Part shown: positions 6,830-12,506 of the stretch, in pieces
Position numbering within the stretch: position 1 is the stretch's first letter
Layout: every line of letters starts with the position of its first letter
NCBI GenBank assembly: GCA_018812355.1
Contig: JAHJDQ010000195.1
Span: 1 to 14,112 of the forward strand
DNA: 14,112 nt
Direction of reading: 5' to 3'
DNA from: Nanobdellota archaeon
GTDB taxonomy: Archaea > Nanobdellota > Nanobdellia > Woesearchaeales > GW2011-AR9
Made by a program: the position numbers and the translations under genes
Notes under the pieces: model-generated
What the model was told of the DNA's origin: nothing
The model's input: the letters and a program-made list of their open reading frames with translations, nothing else
The model's database searches: none

Positions 6830-7408
6830 ATGAATAAAAAAGCATCTTTAAATTTATCGATACAGGCGATTGTGATTGTAGTAATTGCTTTTGTCGTTTT
6901 AGGATTAGGATTAGGGTTTGTTAAAGGCACATTTAAGGATATTACCAGCACAACTAAAGATGTCCAGTCAAAGATTAAAGAACAAATTCTTGAAGATATG
7001 CGCACTTCTGGTAAGAAATTATCAGCTTCACAAGAAGTCCACTTAGAACGTGGTGAAGAAACTACAGAAAATATTGGTATCGTTAACACCGGTACGAGTA
7101 CTGGAAAATTTGGAGTTTACATGGAAGTTATCAAACAACAAACTCCTGACGGGGATACCATTACCGATCAAGATTTGATTGCTAAAGAAATTTCCTTCTT
7201 TTACAATGATCTTGTCGATAAAGAATTAAGTCCAACTGCCGGCGATGTCATTCCAATAACAATTTCAGCTGGTCGCTCAGCTTCAGGAACTTACTTAAGT
7301 AAAGTAACTGTTTATTCGGGAGACGATAGTTGCGTCACTACTCTTGATCCTAGTGGCTGTGATTTACCTCCGTACGACACGAGAAGTTTCTTTATAAAAA
7401 TCTCATAG
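6830..7408 (+). CDS. type IV pilin-like surface protein 1
   Basis: 192 residues. The N-terminus is a class III signal peptide: MNKKA, then a long hydrophobic helix (about 8-32) starting SLNLSIQAIV. Cleavage by a prepilin peptidase after the basic stretch is expected, leaving the helix to pack into a filament core. A charged helical stretch (about 33-60) follows, then a beta-rich ectodomain with LERGE (72-76) and GIVNTG (83-88). C168 and C177 could form a disulfide. The second pilin at 7993 shares the pattern of a basic GKK/GKR, then L-x-RG-acidic, then GI-x-N-x-G, so the two are probably paralogues. It has a strong GAGGTG site and lies 75 bases after the peptidase gene. It is a filament subunit or a membrane-anchored pseudopilin. 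Confidence 0.82.
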   Translation: MNKKASLNLSIQAIVIVVIAFVVLGLGLGFVKGTFKDITSTTKDVQSKIKEQILEDMRTSGKKLSASQEVHLERGEETTENIGIVNTGTSTGKFGVYMEVIKQQTPDGDTITDQDLIAKEISFFYNDLVDKELSPTAGDVIPITISAGRSASGTYLSKVTVYSGDDSCVTTLDPSGCDLPPYDTRSFFIKIS

Positions 7409-7418
7409 GTGATAAAAA

Positions 7419-7652
7419 ATGGCTCGAAAAAAATCAGGAAAAAAACGGATGAGTGACGATCAGGAATTTCAAATCATGAAACTTGTTTTAGACAAGTTTC
7501 TTTGGCTCGGCTTTATTGTTATGGGCTGGGGCATGTATACAGCAATTAACGATTCGACAATCTTACCTGGACTATGGTATATGATTGGCGGTGCAATCTT
7601 GTTAATCTTGTTTGCTGTCATCATTGTCAAAGAATATGAAATCTTAAAATAA
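7419..7652 (+). CDS. small two-helix membrane protein in the pilin cluster
   Basis: 77 residues. A basic N-terminus (MARKKSGKKRM) and a short acidic stretch (SDDQEFQ) precede two hydrophobic helices (about 27-44 and 51-70), joined by a short extracytoplasmic loop near NDSTILPG. Both ends are probably cytoplasmic. The start has AGGTGAT five bases upstream and lies 10 bases after the first pilin stop, so the two are coexpressed. It ends in two tandem TAA stops. I do not recognise a named family; it could be a membrane platform or assembly partner of the pilin, inferred from position alone. Confidence 0.75.
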   Translation: MARKKSGKKRMSDDQEFQIMKLVLDKFLWLGFIVMGWGMYTAINDSTILPGLWYMIGGAILLILFAVIIVKEYEILK

Positions 7653-7668
7653 TAATGGAATCATTATT
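7651..7668 (+). terminator. hairpin overlapping the stop codon of the 77-aa gene
   Basis: AATAATG (7651-7657) and CATTATT (7662-7668) form a perfect 7-bp inverted repeat with a GAAT loop. It starts inside the first stop codon. By itself it is AT-rich and weak, but it stands just before a stronger hairpin. Confidence 0.4.
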
Positions 7669-7672
7669 TGGG

Positions 7673-7705
7673 ATACAAAAAAGTGTCTTTGCACTTTTTT
7701 GGTAT
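7673..7705 (+). terminator. hairpin with a T-run between the two halves of the pilin cluster
   Basis: CAAAAAAGTG (7676-7685) pairs perfectly with CACTTTTTTG (7692-7701) across a TCTTTG loop. ATAC and GTAT extend the stem if one G is bulged. The 3' arm ends in six T residues, so it resembles a factor-independent terminator or an RNA-processing hairpin. It lies only 12 bases before the next small gene, where I see no clear promoter, so attenuation or processing fits as well as full termination. Confidence 0.5.
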
Positions 7706-7716
7706 ACTGAAGTAGA

Positions 7717-7821
7717 ATGAAAAAAAATAGTCCTTTTTGGGAAATACTTGGATACATTGGAATAGTTTTTGGAGTGATTGGTATTATTTTAGTAATTCTC
7801 AAAATTTTAGGATTTTTTTAA
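7717..7821 (+). CDS. 34-aa single-helix membrane miniprotein
   Basis: A short ORF, ATG to TAA, beginning MKKNSPFWEILGYIG and continuing as one hydrophobic helix (about 9-34) rich in Ile, Val and Gly. Its codons make a clean transmembrane segment with a basic N-terminus. It is separated by one base from the next small gene, which itself overlaps the second pilin by ATGA. The tight packing supports translation. The ribosome-binding site is weak. I know no family for it; by position it could be a minor component or regulator of the pilin system. Its short length keeps confidence moderate. Confidence 0.5.
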   Translation: MKKNSPFWEILGYIGIVFGVIGIILVILKILGFF

Positions 7822-7822
7822 G

Positions 7823-7996
7823 ATGACAAAAGTAAAAGGAATTTTAAATTTAATTGCTTTTATTTTTACCATTCTTATTGTTTTATACGGATTAACCAAA
7901 GGGTTTGATACTTTAGAATTATTTATGCACCTTATTTACTTTGGAGTATTAATCTTATCTCAAATAGAAAATCTAAAAGAAGTAATTTACAAATGA
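7823..7996 (+). CDS. 57-aa two-helix membrane miniprotein
   Basis: ATG to TGA, 57 residues. A basic N-terminus (MTKVKG) is followed by a hydrophobic helix (about 7-24), a short polar turn (TKGFDT) and a second helix (about 31-46), then a charged tail (QIENLKEVIYK). AGGAT at 7809-7812 may serve as a ribosome-binding site. Its last four bases, ATGA, are shared with the start of the second pilin gene, a translational-coupling signature that strongly suggests it is real. No family recognised. The topology resembles the 77-aa protein that follows the first pilin, though I see no clear sequence likeness. Confidence 0.6.
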   Translation: MTKVKGILNLIAFIFTILIVLYGLTKGFDTLELFMHLIYFGVLILSQIENLKEVIYK

Positions 7997-8535
7997 AAAT
8001 GAACAAAAAAGCTGCCATTGGATTATCGATGAATGTACTAGTAATCTTCATCCTTTCTATAGTCATTCTTGCTGGTGGAATCACTTTACTATACAAGTTC
8101 ATTGGCGGAGCTGAAGAGCAACAAGAAATTCTCGATCAACGTACACAACAAGAATTAGAACGTTTATTGATTGATCAAGGTAAAAGAGTTGCTTTACCAT
8201 TCCAAACTGCAACCTTAAGCCGGGGAGATTCTCATTTATTTGGAATCGGTATTCTTAACATTGGTGAAAGTGCTGATTTCCAAGTCACGATTGAGTTAGC
8301 TAAAGCAATTGACGATACAGAAACGGAAATGGAAGCTGATCCGGACATCGTTAATCAATGGATGCTTTTCAATGATGAAAGTTTTCAGATTGAACAAAAT
8401 CAGCATGTTAAAGAATTAATTTCTGTAAAAGTTCCGACAACAGCTCCTAATGGCCAGTATATCTTTAATGTAAGAGTAATGTCTGATAATAAACAATACG
8501 GCAATACTCAGAAAATGTACGTTACCATCAAATAA
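7993..8535 (+). CDS. type IV pilin-like surface protein 2
   Basis: 180 residues. The N-terminus MKMNKKAAIGLSMNVLVIF is a class III signal peptide with a hydrophobic helix to about residue 37. The first ATG overlaps the upstream miniprotein stop; the second ATG at 7999 would give MNKKA exactly as in pilin 1, so the start is uncertain by two residues. A charged helical stretch with GAEEQQEILDQRTQQELER precedes a beta-rich ectodomain with LSRGD (75-79) and GIGILNIG (84-91), matching the same block in pilin 1. It lacks the C-terminal cysteines of pilin 1. It ends convergently, overlapping the last bases of tpiA by eight bases. It is probably a minor pilin or pseudopilin of the same apparatus. Confidence 0.8.
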   Translation: MKMNKKAAIGLSMNVLVIFILSIVILAGGITLLYKFIGGAEEQQEILDQRTQQELERLLIDQGKRVALPFQTATLSRGDSHLFGIGILNIGESADFQVTIELAKAIDDTETEMEADPDIVNQWMLFNDESFQIEQNQHVKELISVKVPTTAPNGQYIFNVRVMSDNKQYGNTQKMYVTIK

Positions 8536-9184
8536 GCATCCTTTCTAAGAACTTCTTTGGATCCTTTGCTTTCACAACAGCATGAGCAATCAAAACTCCC
8601 TGACAACCTAACAATAACGCCTGTCCTAAATCTTCTTGAGAATGAACTCCTGCCCCAGCAAGAACTTTTGTTCTTGGCGAAATTTTCTTGACAGTCTCAA
8701 CCGCTTTTACAATAATTTCCGGTTTAGATTTAGTTACAGATATATCTCCACCTATTAATCCTGCTGGTTCGTAAGCAATATAGTCTGGCTTAAACTGAGC
8801 AATCTTCTTTATTTTTGCCAGTGTCGTTGCACAAACTACAGTAATTAATTTTCTCTTCTTACATTCCATAATTGTTTTCTTAATAATCTCTAATGGTAAA
8901 CGATGCTCAGAATGATTAATGATCGCTCCCTGACAACCTATTTTTTTCAACTCAACCGGCAAAACTCTACCCGTATTCGAACCATAATCTTTGTAATCAA
9001 CGTGCTGCGCAAAACATCTCGCCTTACTCTTTTGACAAACTTCTTTTAAACTTAAAGTAGGCGGAGCAATGACAATCTGATATTTATTTCTTTTAACCAG
9101 CGCAATTTTCTTAGCAATAGCCAACGCATTTTCTCCACTAACCTCCTTGTACGTTTTAAAATTAATTAATACTAACGTTTTCAT
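8528..9184 (-). CDS. tpiA: triosephosphate isomerase, archaeal type
   Basis: 218 residues, within the range of the short archaeal isomerases (bacterial ones are about 250). It interconverts dihydroxyacetone phosphate and glyceraldehyde 3-phosphate in glycolysis and gluconeogenesis. Active-site landmarks: N8 and K10 in INFKTY, the catalytic histidine H91 in NHSEHR (90-95), the catalytic glutamate E139 in YEP, then loop 6 (AGLIGGDISV) and the phosphate-binding GAGVHSQED (177-185). The last helix region has GVLIAHAVVKAKDP. Its ATG overlaps the stop of the preceding small membrane gene by four bases, and its 3' end overlaps that of pilin 2 on the other strand. All key residues are present, so an active enzyme is expected. 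Confidence 0.95.
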   Translation of the reverse strand: MKTLVLINFKTYKEVSGENALAIAKKIALVKRNKYQIVIAPPTLSLKEVCQKSKARCFAQHVDYKDYGSNTGRVLPVELKKIGCQGAIINHSEHRLPLEIIKKTIMECKKRKLITVVCATTLAKIKKIAQFKPDYIAYEPAGLIGGDISVTKSKPEIIVKAVETVKKISPRTKVLAGAGVHSQEDLGQALLLGCQGVLIAHAVVKAKDPKKFLERMLI

Positions 9185-9402
9185 CTCTTCACCTTATACT
9201 TAACATCTATTACATTATTCTTCGGTTTCTCTTTTTTAACTTTGTTGAGCGTTCCAAAGAAGTAACTTAATACTAAGATAATAATAATCACTGGTAACAA
9301 TAAAACGATTAAATTAAAGATAAACACTAATAAGATTATCACTATTGCAATAAAAATCAAAATACTAATCCAAGCTTTAATCCCTCTTGTTTGAATGATC
9401 AT
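9181..9402 (-). CDS. small membrane protein upstream of tpiA
   Basis: 73 residues with a hydrophobic block (about 10-49) of Ile, Val and Leu that can form two helices or a hairpin, then a lysine-rich cytoplasmic tail (LNKVKKEKPKNNVIDVKYKVKR, cut here as LNKVKKEKPK and VIDVKYKVKR). It shares ATGA with tpiA, so the two are translated together. Its promoter is a TATATAAA box about 25 bases before the ATG. I do not recognise a family, and its link to glycolysis is not evident. Confidence 0.65.
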   Translation of the reverse strand: MIIQTRGIKAWISILIFIAIVIILLVFIFNLIVLLLPVIIIILVLSYFFGTLNKVKKEKPKNNVIDVKYKVKR

Positions 9403-9423
9403 GGATTAAAGGAATTCTTTTAG

Positions 9424-9431
9424 TATATAAA
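9424..9431 (-). promoter_or_regulatory. TATA-like box of the membrane protein-tpiA operon
   Basis: TTTATATA on the minus strand, centred about 25 bases before the ATG at 9402. The spacing predicts a leaderless transcript. Confidence 0.6.
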
Positions 9432-9462
9432 AAATGTTGGGTTTAGGCAAGAAAAAATAAAA

Positions 9463-9801
9463 TCAATATTTAAATCTCTTCTCATAATCTTTGTGTGAAA
9501 ACCATTCCAATATTATACTCACAATTGTAACTTCATCACTTTCGATAGTATAAACAATTCTCCATGCATTTGGCAAATCGTATTTCCAAAGATTAGTGAT
9601 TTCATATTTCTTTTTGTATTCTTTTGGCCATAGTTTCTTTTGAATTTTAATTCCACACATAGGATTCTTTTTCAAGTCGTCAATTGCCCGATCAATAAAA
9701 TCATAGAGTTTCTTATCCTCAAACTTTCCAGACTTCAAAGTATGAAATTGATCTTTTAGTTTGTGAGAGATAAATCCCACATTGATTTTCTTGTCATTCA
9801 T
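9463..9801 (-). CDS. RelE/ParE-superfamily toxin
   Basis: 112 residues. RelE-type toxins are ribosome-dependent mRNA endonucleases; this assignment is by family. The C-terminal half has the recognisable core NLWKYDLPNAWRIVYTI (70-86), then TIVSIILEWFSHKDYEKRF (92-110). R81, H103 and Y106 are candidates for the catalytic or mRNA-binding residues of the RelE/YoeB fold. The N-terminal 45 residues include a charged helical segment (KLYDFIDRAIDDLKKN). Its ATG overlaps the stop of the upstream wHTH gene by four bases, the usual toxin-antitoxin arrangement. It is complete, with no broken frame. An inactive or housekeeping RelE relative cannot be excluded. Confidence 0.82.
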   Translation of the reverse strand: MNDKKINVGFISHKLKDQFHTLKSGKFEDKKLYDFIDRAIDDLKKNPMCGIKIQKKLWPKEYKKKYEITNLWKYDLPNAWRIVYTIESDEVTIVSIILEWFSHKDYEKRFKY

Positions 9802-10064
9802 CGTGCAATCAAGTTCTCAGAAATTAATTTCTTTATTCTTTTTGGATTGTAAGTCCAAATAACACAGCCTTCTTTGTCAATCATAACTTTTCCGGATTGC
9901 TCTAAGTAATCTAGTATAACTTGAAATGTTTGATACATCATTTTCTTAGGTAACTTCTTCCATAATTGATATTTTCCACATTCTTGACTGTATTTTTGGA
10001 TAGTTTTTTCTACCATTAATACTGAATCCAATGTTGGACTATGCAAAATAGTTGCTGGCATCAT
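9798..10064 (-). CDS. winged-helix-like partner (putative antitoxin) of the RelE toxin
   Basis: 88 residues. The stretch GKYQLWKKLPKKMMYQTF (about 30-47), followed by ILDYLEQSGKV, an acidic turn, and VIWTYNP, reads as a small winged helix-turn-helix (recognition helix, then a two-strand wing). I recall archaeal proteins with the same KYQLWKKLPKK block, often beside toxin genes, but without a settled name. DNA binding would allow autoregulation of the operon; the promoter directly upstream has a repeated TATATAA motif. Two ATGs (10064 and 10061) can start it. It is coupled to the toxin by an ATGA overlap. The antitoxin role is inferred from position; it does not resemble RelB or MazE. Confidence 0.68.
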   Translation of the reverse strand: MMPATILHSPTLDSVLMVEKTIQKYSQECGKYQLWKKLPKKMMYQTFQVILDYLEQSGKVMIDKEGCVIWTYNPKRIKKLISENLIAR

Positions 10065-10066
10065 TA

Positions 10067-10098
10067 TTATATAACTCTATATAAGAACAGTATATAAA
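10067..10098 (-). promoter_or_regulatory. TA operon promoter with three TATATAA copies
   Basis: TATATAA occurs on the plus strand at 10068-10074, 10078-10084 and 10091-10097. The outermost copy (TTTATATA on the minus strand, 10091-10098) is about 30 bases before the ATG at 10064 and is the likely TATA box. The inner two fall at and just before the predicted transcription start and could be operator sites or alternative TATA boxes. Confidence 0.55.
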
Positions 10099-10103
10099 TT
10101 TTT

Positions 10104-10206
10104 CTATTCAATTTTTTCATTTTTTTTCATTTTCCAACCTAAACCAAGCATAACCGCACCTAAAATAATACTTATCCGGAAAATCATTTGACTTTTCTTT
10201 ACAAAA
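10104..10206 (-). other. out-of-frame last helix of the DUF1461 gene
   Basis: Read one base later than the gene upstream of it, this minus-strand segment gives FVKKSQMIFRIS then IILGAVMLGLGWKMKKNEK, a transmembrane helix with a basic tail, and stops with TAG at 10104-10106. The annotated frame instead gives a polar tail. A single surplus base in the run of four A residues on the plus strand (10203-10206) would explain it. An in-frame TAG of this second frame at 10212-10214 limits where the shift can lie. Confidence 0.65.
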
Positions 10207-10668
10207 GAAATCTATTGGAAACGTCTGAATTAATAATGAATCCGAAGCAAAAATCCAATTTCCTTGTGGAAAGAAAATATTATGAAATAAAGTAAACATA
10301 AAATCAAAACTAATTATAGAAATAATTAAACTAATTAATAAAAACGCCACCGTTGTTATCCCACCATAAAATAATAATTTCTTAATTTCTGGCCACTTCT
10401 TCTTATAGTATGTCACGATTAAAGTAATCCCTAACAATGAAAAGTAAAATAAATAATCAATAAATTTAATCACACCTTTAACATCTTCCAGATGAGAAAC
10501 TTCAGTCGCAGTATAATTCAATCCCAATTCGCTTTTATCTTGCAAATAATCAACTGTCTGCTCTTGCTCCAAACTTAAATTAGAAAAAAACAACGTCACT
10601 TTATATGAAAATAAGATCATAAATATTGGTAATAAAATACAAAATAAAACTATTATTTTCTTATTCAT
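10117..10668 (-). CDS. DUF1461-type integral membrane protein, probably frameshifted at the 3' end
   Basis: 183 residues as read. It resembles the DUF1461 (TIGR01906-like) membrane family: an N-terminal helix (5-25), an extracytoplasmic loop with YLQDKSELGL and EVSHLEDV (56-63), two more helices (about 67-86 and 99-121), and the block FTLFHNIFFPQGNWIF (125-140) then LLIQTFPIDFF. The family normally ends with a fourth helix after that FF. Here the frame gives a polar, cysteine-containing tail (CKEKSNDFPDK onward), while the missing helix is intact in the +1 frame to 10104. This suggests a one-base insertion in a homopolymer, either a real mutation or a sequencing error. Its ATG overlaps the stop of the upstream membrane gene by ATGA. 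Function unknown. Confidence 0.75.
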   Translation of the reverse strand: MNKKIIVLFCILLPIFMILFSYKVTLFFSNLSLEQEQTVDYLQDKSELGLNYTATEVSHLEDVKGVIKFIDYLFYFSLLGITLIVTYYKKKWPEIKKLLFYGGITTVAFLLISLIISIISFDFMFTLFHNIFFPQGNWIFASDSLLIQTFPIDFFCKEKSNDFPDKYYFRCGYAWFRLENEKK

Positions 10669-11027
10669 TTCCTAGTCTCATAATAAATCCAAGCAGACAG
10701 AAAAGCAACAAACATTGCTACAAATAACCATAACCAATAATTTCCTGTCTCCAGAATTCCCCAGATTAAAATGATAATCGCACTAACGCTCCAAACCATT
10801 TTCAAAATAAGCATGATTTCATATTGTTTCTTGCCTCTAGTAAACAAAGAAGCTCCACCAATCCCCAATAATCCTGCTCCTAAAATACGCGCCAAGACTA
10901 AATTCTCGGGCAGAAAACCAAAGAAAACTAAAGTTCGCGCAGTCAAGAAAATCAACGGCAAAGCTATTAACAAATCAGCAATAAAATGAATAAAAAACCA
11001 TCTTTTTAATCCAGGAGTTACTTTCAT
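10665..11027 (-). CDS. four-helix membrane protein of unknown function
   Basis: 120 residues from the ATG at 11027. A TTG just before it (11030) is in frame but a poorer start. Four hydrophobic helices are visible (about 11-30, 43-60, 73-91 and 96-113). The N-terminus MKVTPGLKRWFFIHFIADL and the block ARILGAGLLGIGGASL after the first loop resemble a conserved but uncharacterised membrane family that I recall from archaea and bacteria. It ends at TGA overlapping the DUF1461 start, so the two membrane proteins are coupled. Its TATA box (TTTATATA) lies about 29 bases before the ATG, giving a leaderless operon. Confidence 0.7.
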   Translation of the reverse strand: MKVTPGLKRWFFIHFIADLLIALPLIFLTARTLVFFGFLPENLVLARILGAGLLGIGGASLFTRGKKQYEIMLILKMVWSVSAIIILIWGILETGNYWLWLFVAMFVAFLSAWIYYETRK

Positions 11028-11051
11028 CAATTAAAAAGAAATAAAAGAAAT

Positions 11052-11059
11052 TATATAAA
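11052..11059 (-). promoter_or_regulatory. TATA-like box of the membrane-protein operon
   Basis: TTTATATA on the minus strand, centred about 28 bases before the ATG at 11027. It lies immediately downstream of the FKBP stop codon, so the two units are separable. Confidence 0.6.
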
Positions 11060-11060
11060 C

Positions 11061-11588
11061 CTATTGACAACCAGCACAACTGGAACAAGAATCTCCACAA
11101 CCAGAATCTTCTTTCTCACCACTTTTAGCAGTGTCAGCTGATTTCTGAGCTTCTTCCGGTTCATTAACGCTAACAACTTTAACCGTAAAAGTTAATTCCT
11201 TTCCAGCTAATGGATGATTAATATCAATCGTCACTTTATCCTCAGTAATTTTAGTAATTTTTGCCGGGATTTGCTGACCTGTCGGAGCTGACATCATTAA
11301 CATCATTCCTTCTTTTGGCTCAGGTTCTTTAGGTAATTTATCACGAGGAACTTCTTGTACTAATTCTGCTCTGATTTCGCCGTATGCTTCTTCCGGTTTA
11401 AGTGTGAAAGTTTTTTCTTTATTTAGTTCCATCCCTTCAATCGCCTGATCAAAACCTGGAACAACTTGTTTCGCACCTACTTCAAAACATAAAGGACCAC
11501 GACCTTCCGATTTATCAAAAACTTCACCATCAGAAAACTTTCCGGTATATTCAACTTTGACTTTATCGCCTTTCTTCACATTTGTCAT
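11061..11588 (-). CDS. SlyD-like FKBP peptidyl-prolyl isomerase
   Basis: 175 residues. FKBP-type isomerases catalyse cis-trans isomerisation of prolyl bonds and act as folding helpers in the cytoplasm. The FKBP half has VEYTGKFSDGEVFD (12-25), VVPGFDQAIEGM (42-53) and LKPEEAYGE (63-71). Residues about 76-120 are the inserted chaperone flap (IF) domain of SlyD/archaeal FKBPs. The closing FKBP strands are DINHPLAGKELTFTVKVV. The C-terminal 25 residues are a polar tail ending in four cysteines (C164, C168, C171, C174, in GCGDSCSSCAGC), which suggests metal binding as in SlyD, whose tail is His/Cys-rich; this is inference. There is no signal peptide. The start is set by a GGAGG site nine bases upstream. 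Confidence 0.94.
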   Translation of the reverse strand: MTNVKKGDKVKVEYTGKFSDGEVFDKSEGRGPLCFEVGAKQVVPGFDQAIEGMELNKEKTFTLKPEEAYGEIRAELVQEVPRDKLPKEPEPKEGMMLMMSAPTGQQIPAKITKITEDKVTIDINHPLAGKELTFTVKVVSVNEPEEAQKSADTAKSGEKEDSGCGDSCSSCAGCQ

Positions 11589-11597
11589 TTTAATTTT

Positions 11598-11602
11598 CCT
11601 CC
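11598..11602 (-). promoter_or_regulatory. ribosome-binding site of the FKBP gene
   Basis: GGAGG on the minus strand, nine bases before the ATG at 11588. It is one of the few strong Shine-Dalgarno sites here and fits a well-expressed chaperone. Confidence 0.75.
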
Positions 11603-11625
11603 AATTTAAACTTTATTTGTAATTG

Positions 11626-11633
11626 TTTTATAA
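11626..11633 (-). promoter_or_regulatory. TATA-like box of the FKBP gene
   Basis: TTATAAAA on the minus strand. A start about 25 bases downstream falls just before the GGAGG. The box lies within a few bases of the lytic transglycosylase stop codon. Confidence 0.5.
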
Positions 11634-11635
11634 GA

Positions 11636-12397
11636 TTATTGGTTTAAAATTTGTTCAACCGCTCTGATTCTAGGTACATAATCATCTTCAGGATATATTT
11701 CCCAAAAATCATTACTTCCTTCTCTGCTTATCCTTCTACTAACATTGCCTTGGCCTCTGTTATAAGCGACTAAACCCAAGTCTAAACTACCAAACCTTTC
11801 TTTTAAATAGCTTAAATAAAAAGCTCCACATTCAATACTTGTTCTTGGATCCGTTCTATCTGTACAATCATATCCTAGTCGTTCTAATTCTTCTACCGTA
11901 ATATCATTTATTTGCGTTAATCCAGTATCTCCAGCATCATTACAAGCGTTAGGATCTCCGCCACTTTCAAGCGCTATTTGGGCTAATAGAGTTTCATAAG
12001 GAATATCGTTATTTTCAGCAGCCGCTCTGATTAAAGGGGCATATTCTTCAGTTCGCTCAATTCTCGTTTGAATGTCTCTACTTCTTTCTCCAATATAAAG
12101 ATTGTAAAAATGTACAATTCTTGGATGAGAATAATCATACTTATCAGGATTAGGTTCTTCCGGAACAGCAGCAGTTAATTGTTCTAGTTCATAAGCTGAG
12201 GGTACTCTTTTAGGTAATAAAACAGCTTGAGGTCGATTTTCTTGAAAATGATTTTCTAAAGAATTTAACTCTTCTGGAGATACAGTTACACTAATGACTT
12301 CTGTACTTCTAGGTTCATCATCTTCAGGATTAGGTAACTGGTTAACTGCCAATATTCCTAAGGCCAGTGCTAATGGATAAGCTATATATTCCCTCAT
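11636..12397 (-). CDS. lytic transglycosylase-like (SLT domain) exported protein
   Basis: 253 residues. A short hydrophobic N-terminus (YIAYPLALALGILAV, 4-18) acts as a signal anchor, followed by an acidic, proline-rich linker to about residue 100. The C-terminal domain (about 115-253) has the soluble-lytic-transglycosylase/goose-lysozyme pattern: catalytic E144 in QIALESGGDPNA (140-151), GDTGLTQI (156-163) and VAYNRGQGNV (210-219). These enzymes cleave the MurNAc-GlcNAc bond of peptidoglycan. C152, C178 and C190 could form a disulfide. Archaea have no murein, so the target would be a foreign cell wall or another glycan. It has a TATA box about 28 bases before the ATG and is predicted leaderless. 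It is divergent from the AbrB-PIN pair. The domain call is firm; the role is open. Confidence 0.87.
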   Translation of the reverse strand: MREYIAYPLALALGILAVNQLPNPEDDEPRSTEVISVTVSPEELNSLENHFQENRPQAVLLPKRVPSAYELEQLTAAVPEEPNPDKYDYSHPRIVHFYNLYIGERSRDIQTRIERTEEYAPLIRAAAENNDIPYETLLAQIALESGGDPNACNDAGDTGLTQINDITVEELERLGYDCTDRTDPRTSIECGAFYLSYLKERFGSLDLGLVAYNRGQGNVSRRISREGSNDFWEIYPEDDYVPRIRAVEQILNQ

Positions 12398-12421
12398 TTT
12401 AAGCTAAAATAGCCTTCTTCA

Positions 12422-12430
12422 TTTATAAAA
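12422..12430 (-). promoter_or_regulatory. TATA-like box of the lytic transglycosylase gene
   Basis: TTTTATAAA on the minus strand, centred about 29 bases before the ATG at 12397, with a purine-rich CGAAAG directly upstream as a candidate BRE. Confidence 0.6.
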
Positions 12431-12488
12431 CTTTCGGTTTATTGTTACTGGGAAGTGGTTATAATTTAATGGTTTTAAAGTAATAAAA

Positions 12489-12502
12489 ACGTACAAATAC
12501 GT
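12489..12502. promoter_or_regulatory. palindromic operator candidate upstream of the AbrB-PIN pair
   Basis: ACGTA-CAAA-TACGT is a perfect inverted repeat (5-bp arms, 4-base spacer). It ends five bases before the TATA box at 12507 and so overlaps the BRE position. A dimeric AbrB-type antitoxin bound here would block TFB/TBP and give autorepression. Binding is not shown; short palindromes can occur by chance in AT-rich DNA, though these arms contain CG. Confidence 0.45.
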
Positions 12503-12506
12503 AAAG

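Noticed and set aside
6787..7089. A 100-codon minus-strand frame opposite pilin 1
   Set aside because: It overlaps a well-supported pilin gene, and its product shows no recognisable motif.
10771..10989. A 72-codon plus-strand frame opposite the four-helix membrane gene
   Set aside because: Its lysine-rich product mirrors the hydrophobic sense codons; it has no promoter or ribosome-binding site.
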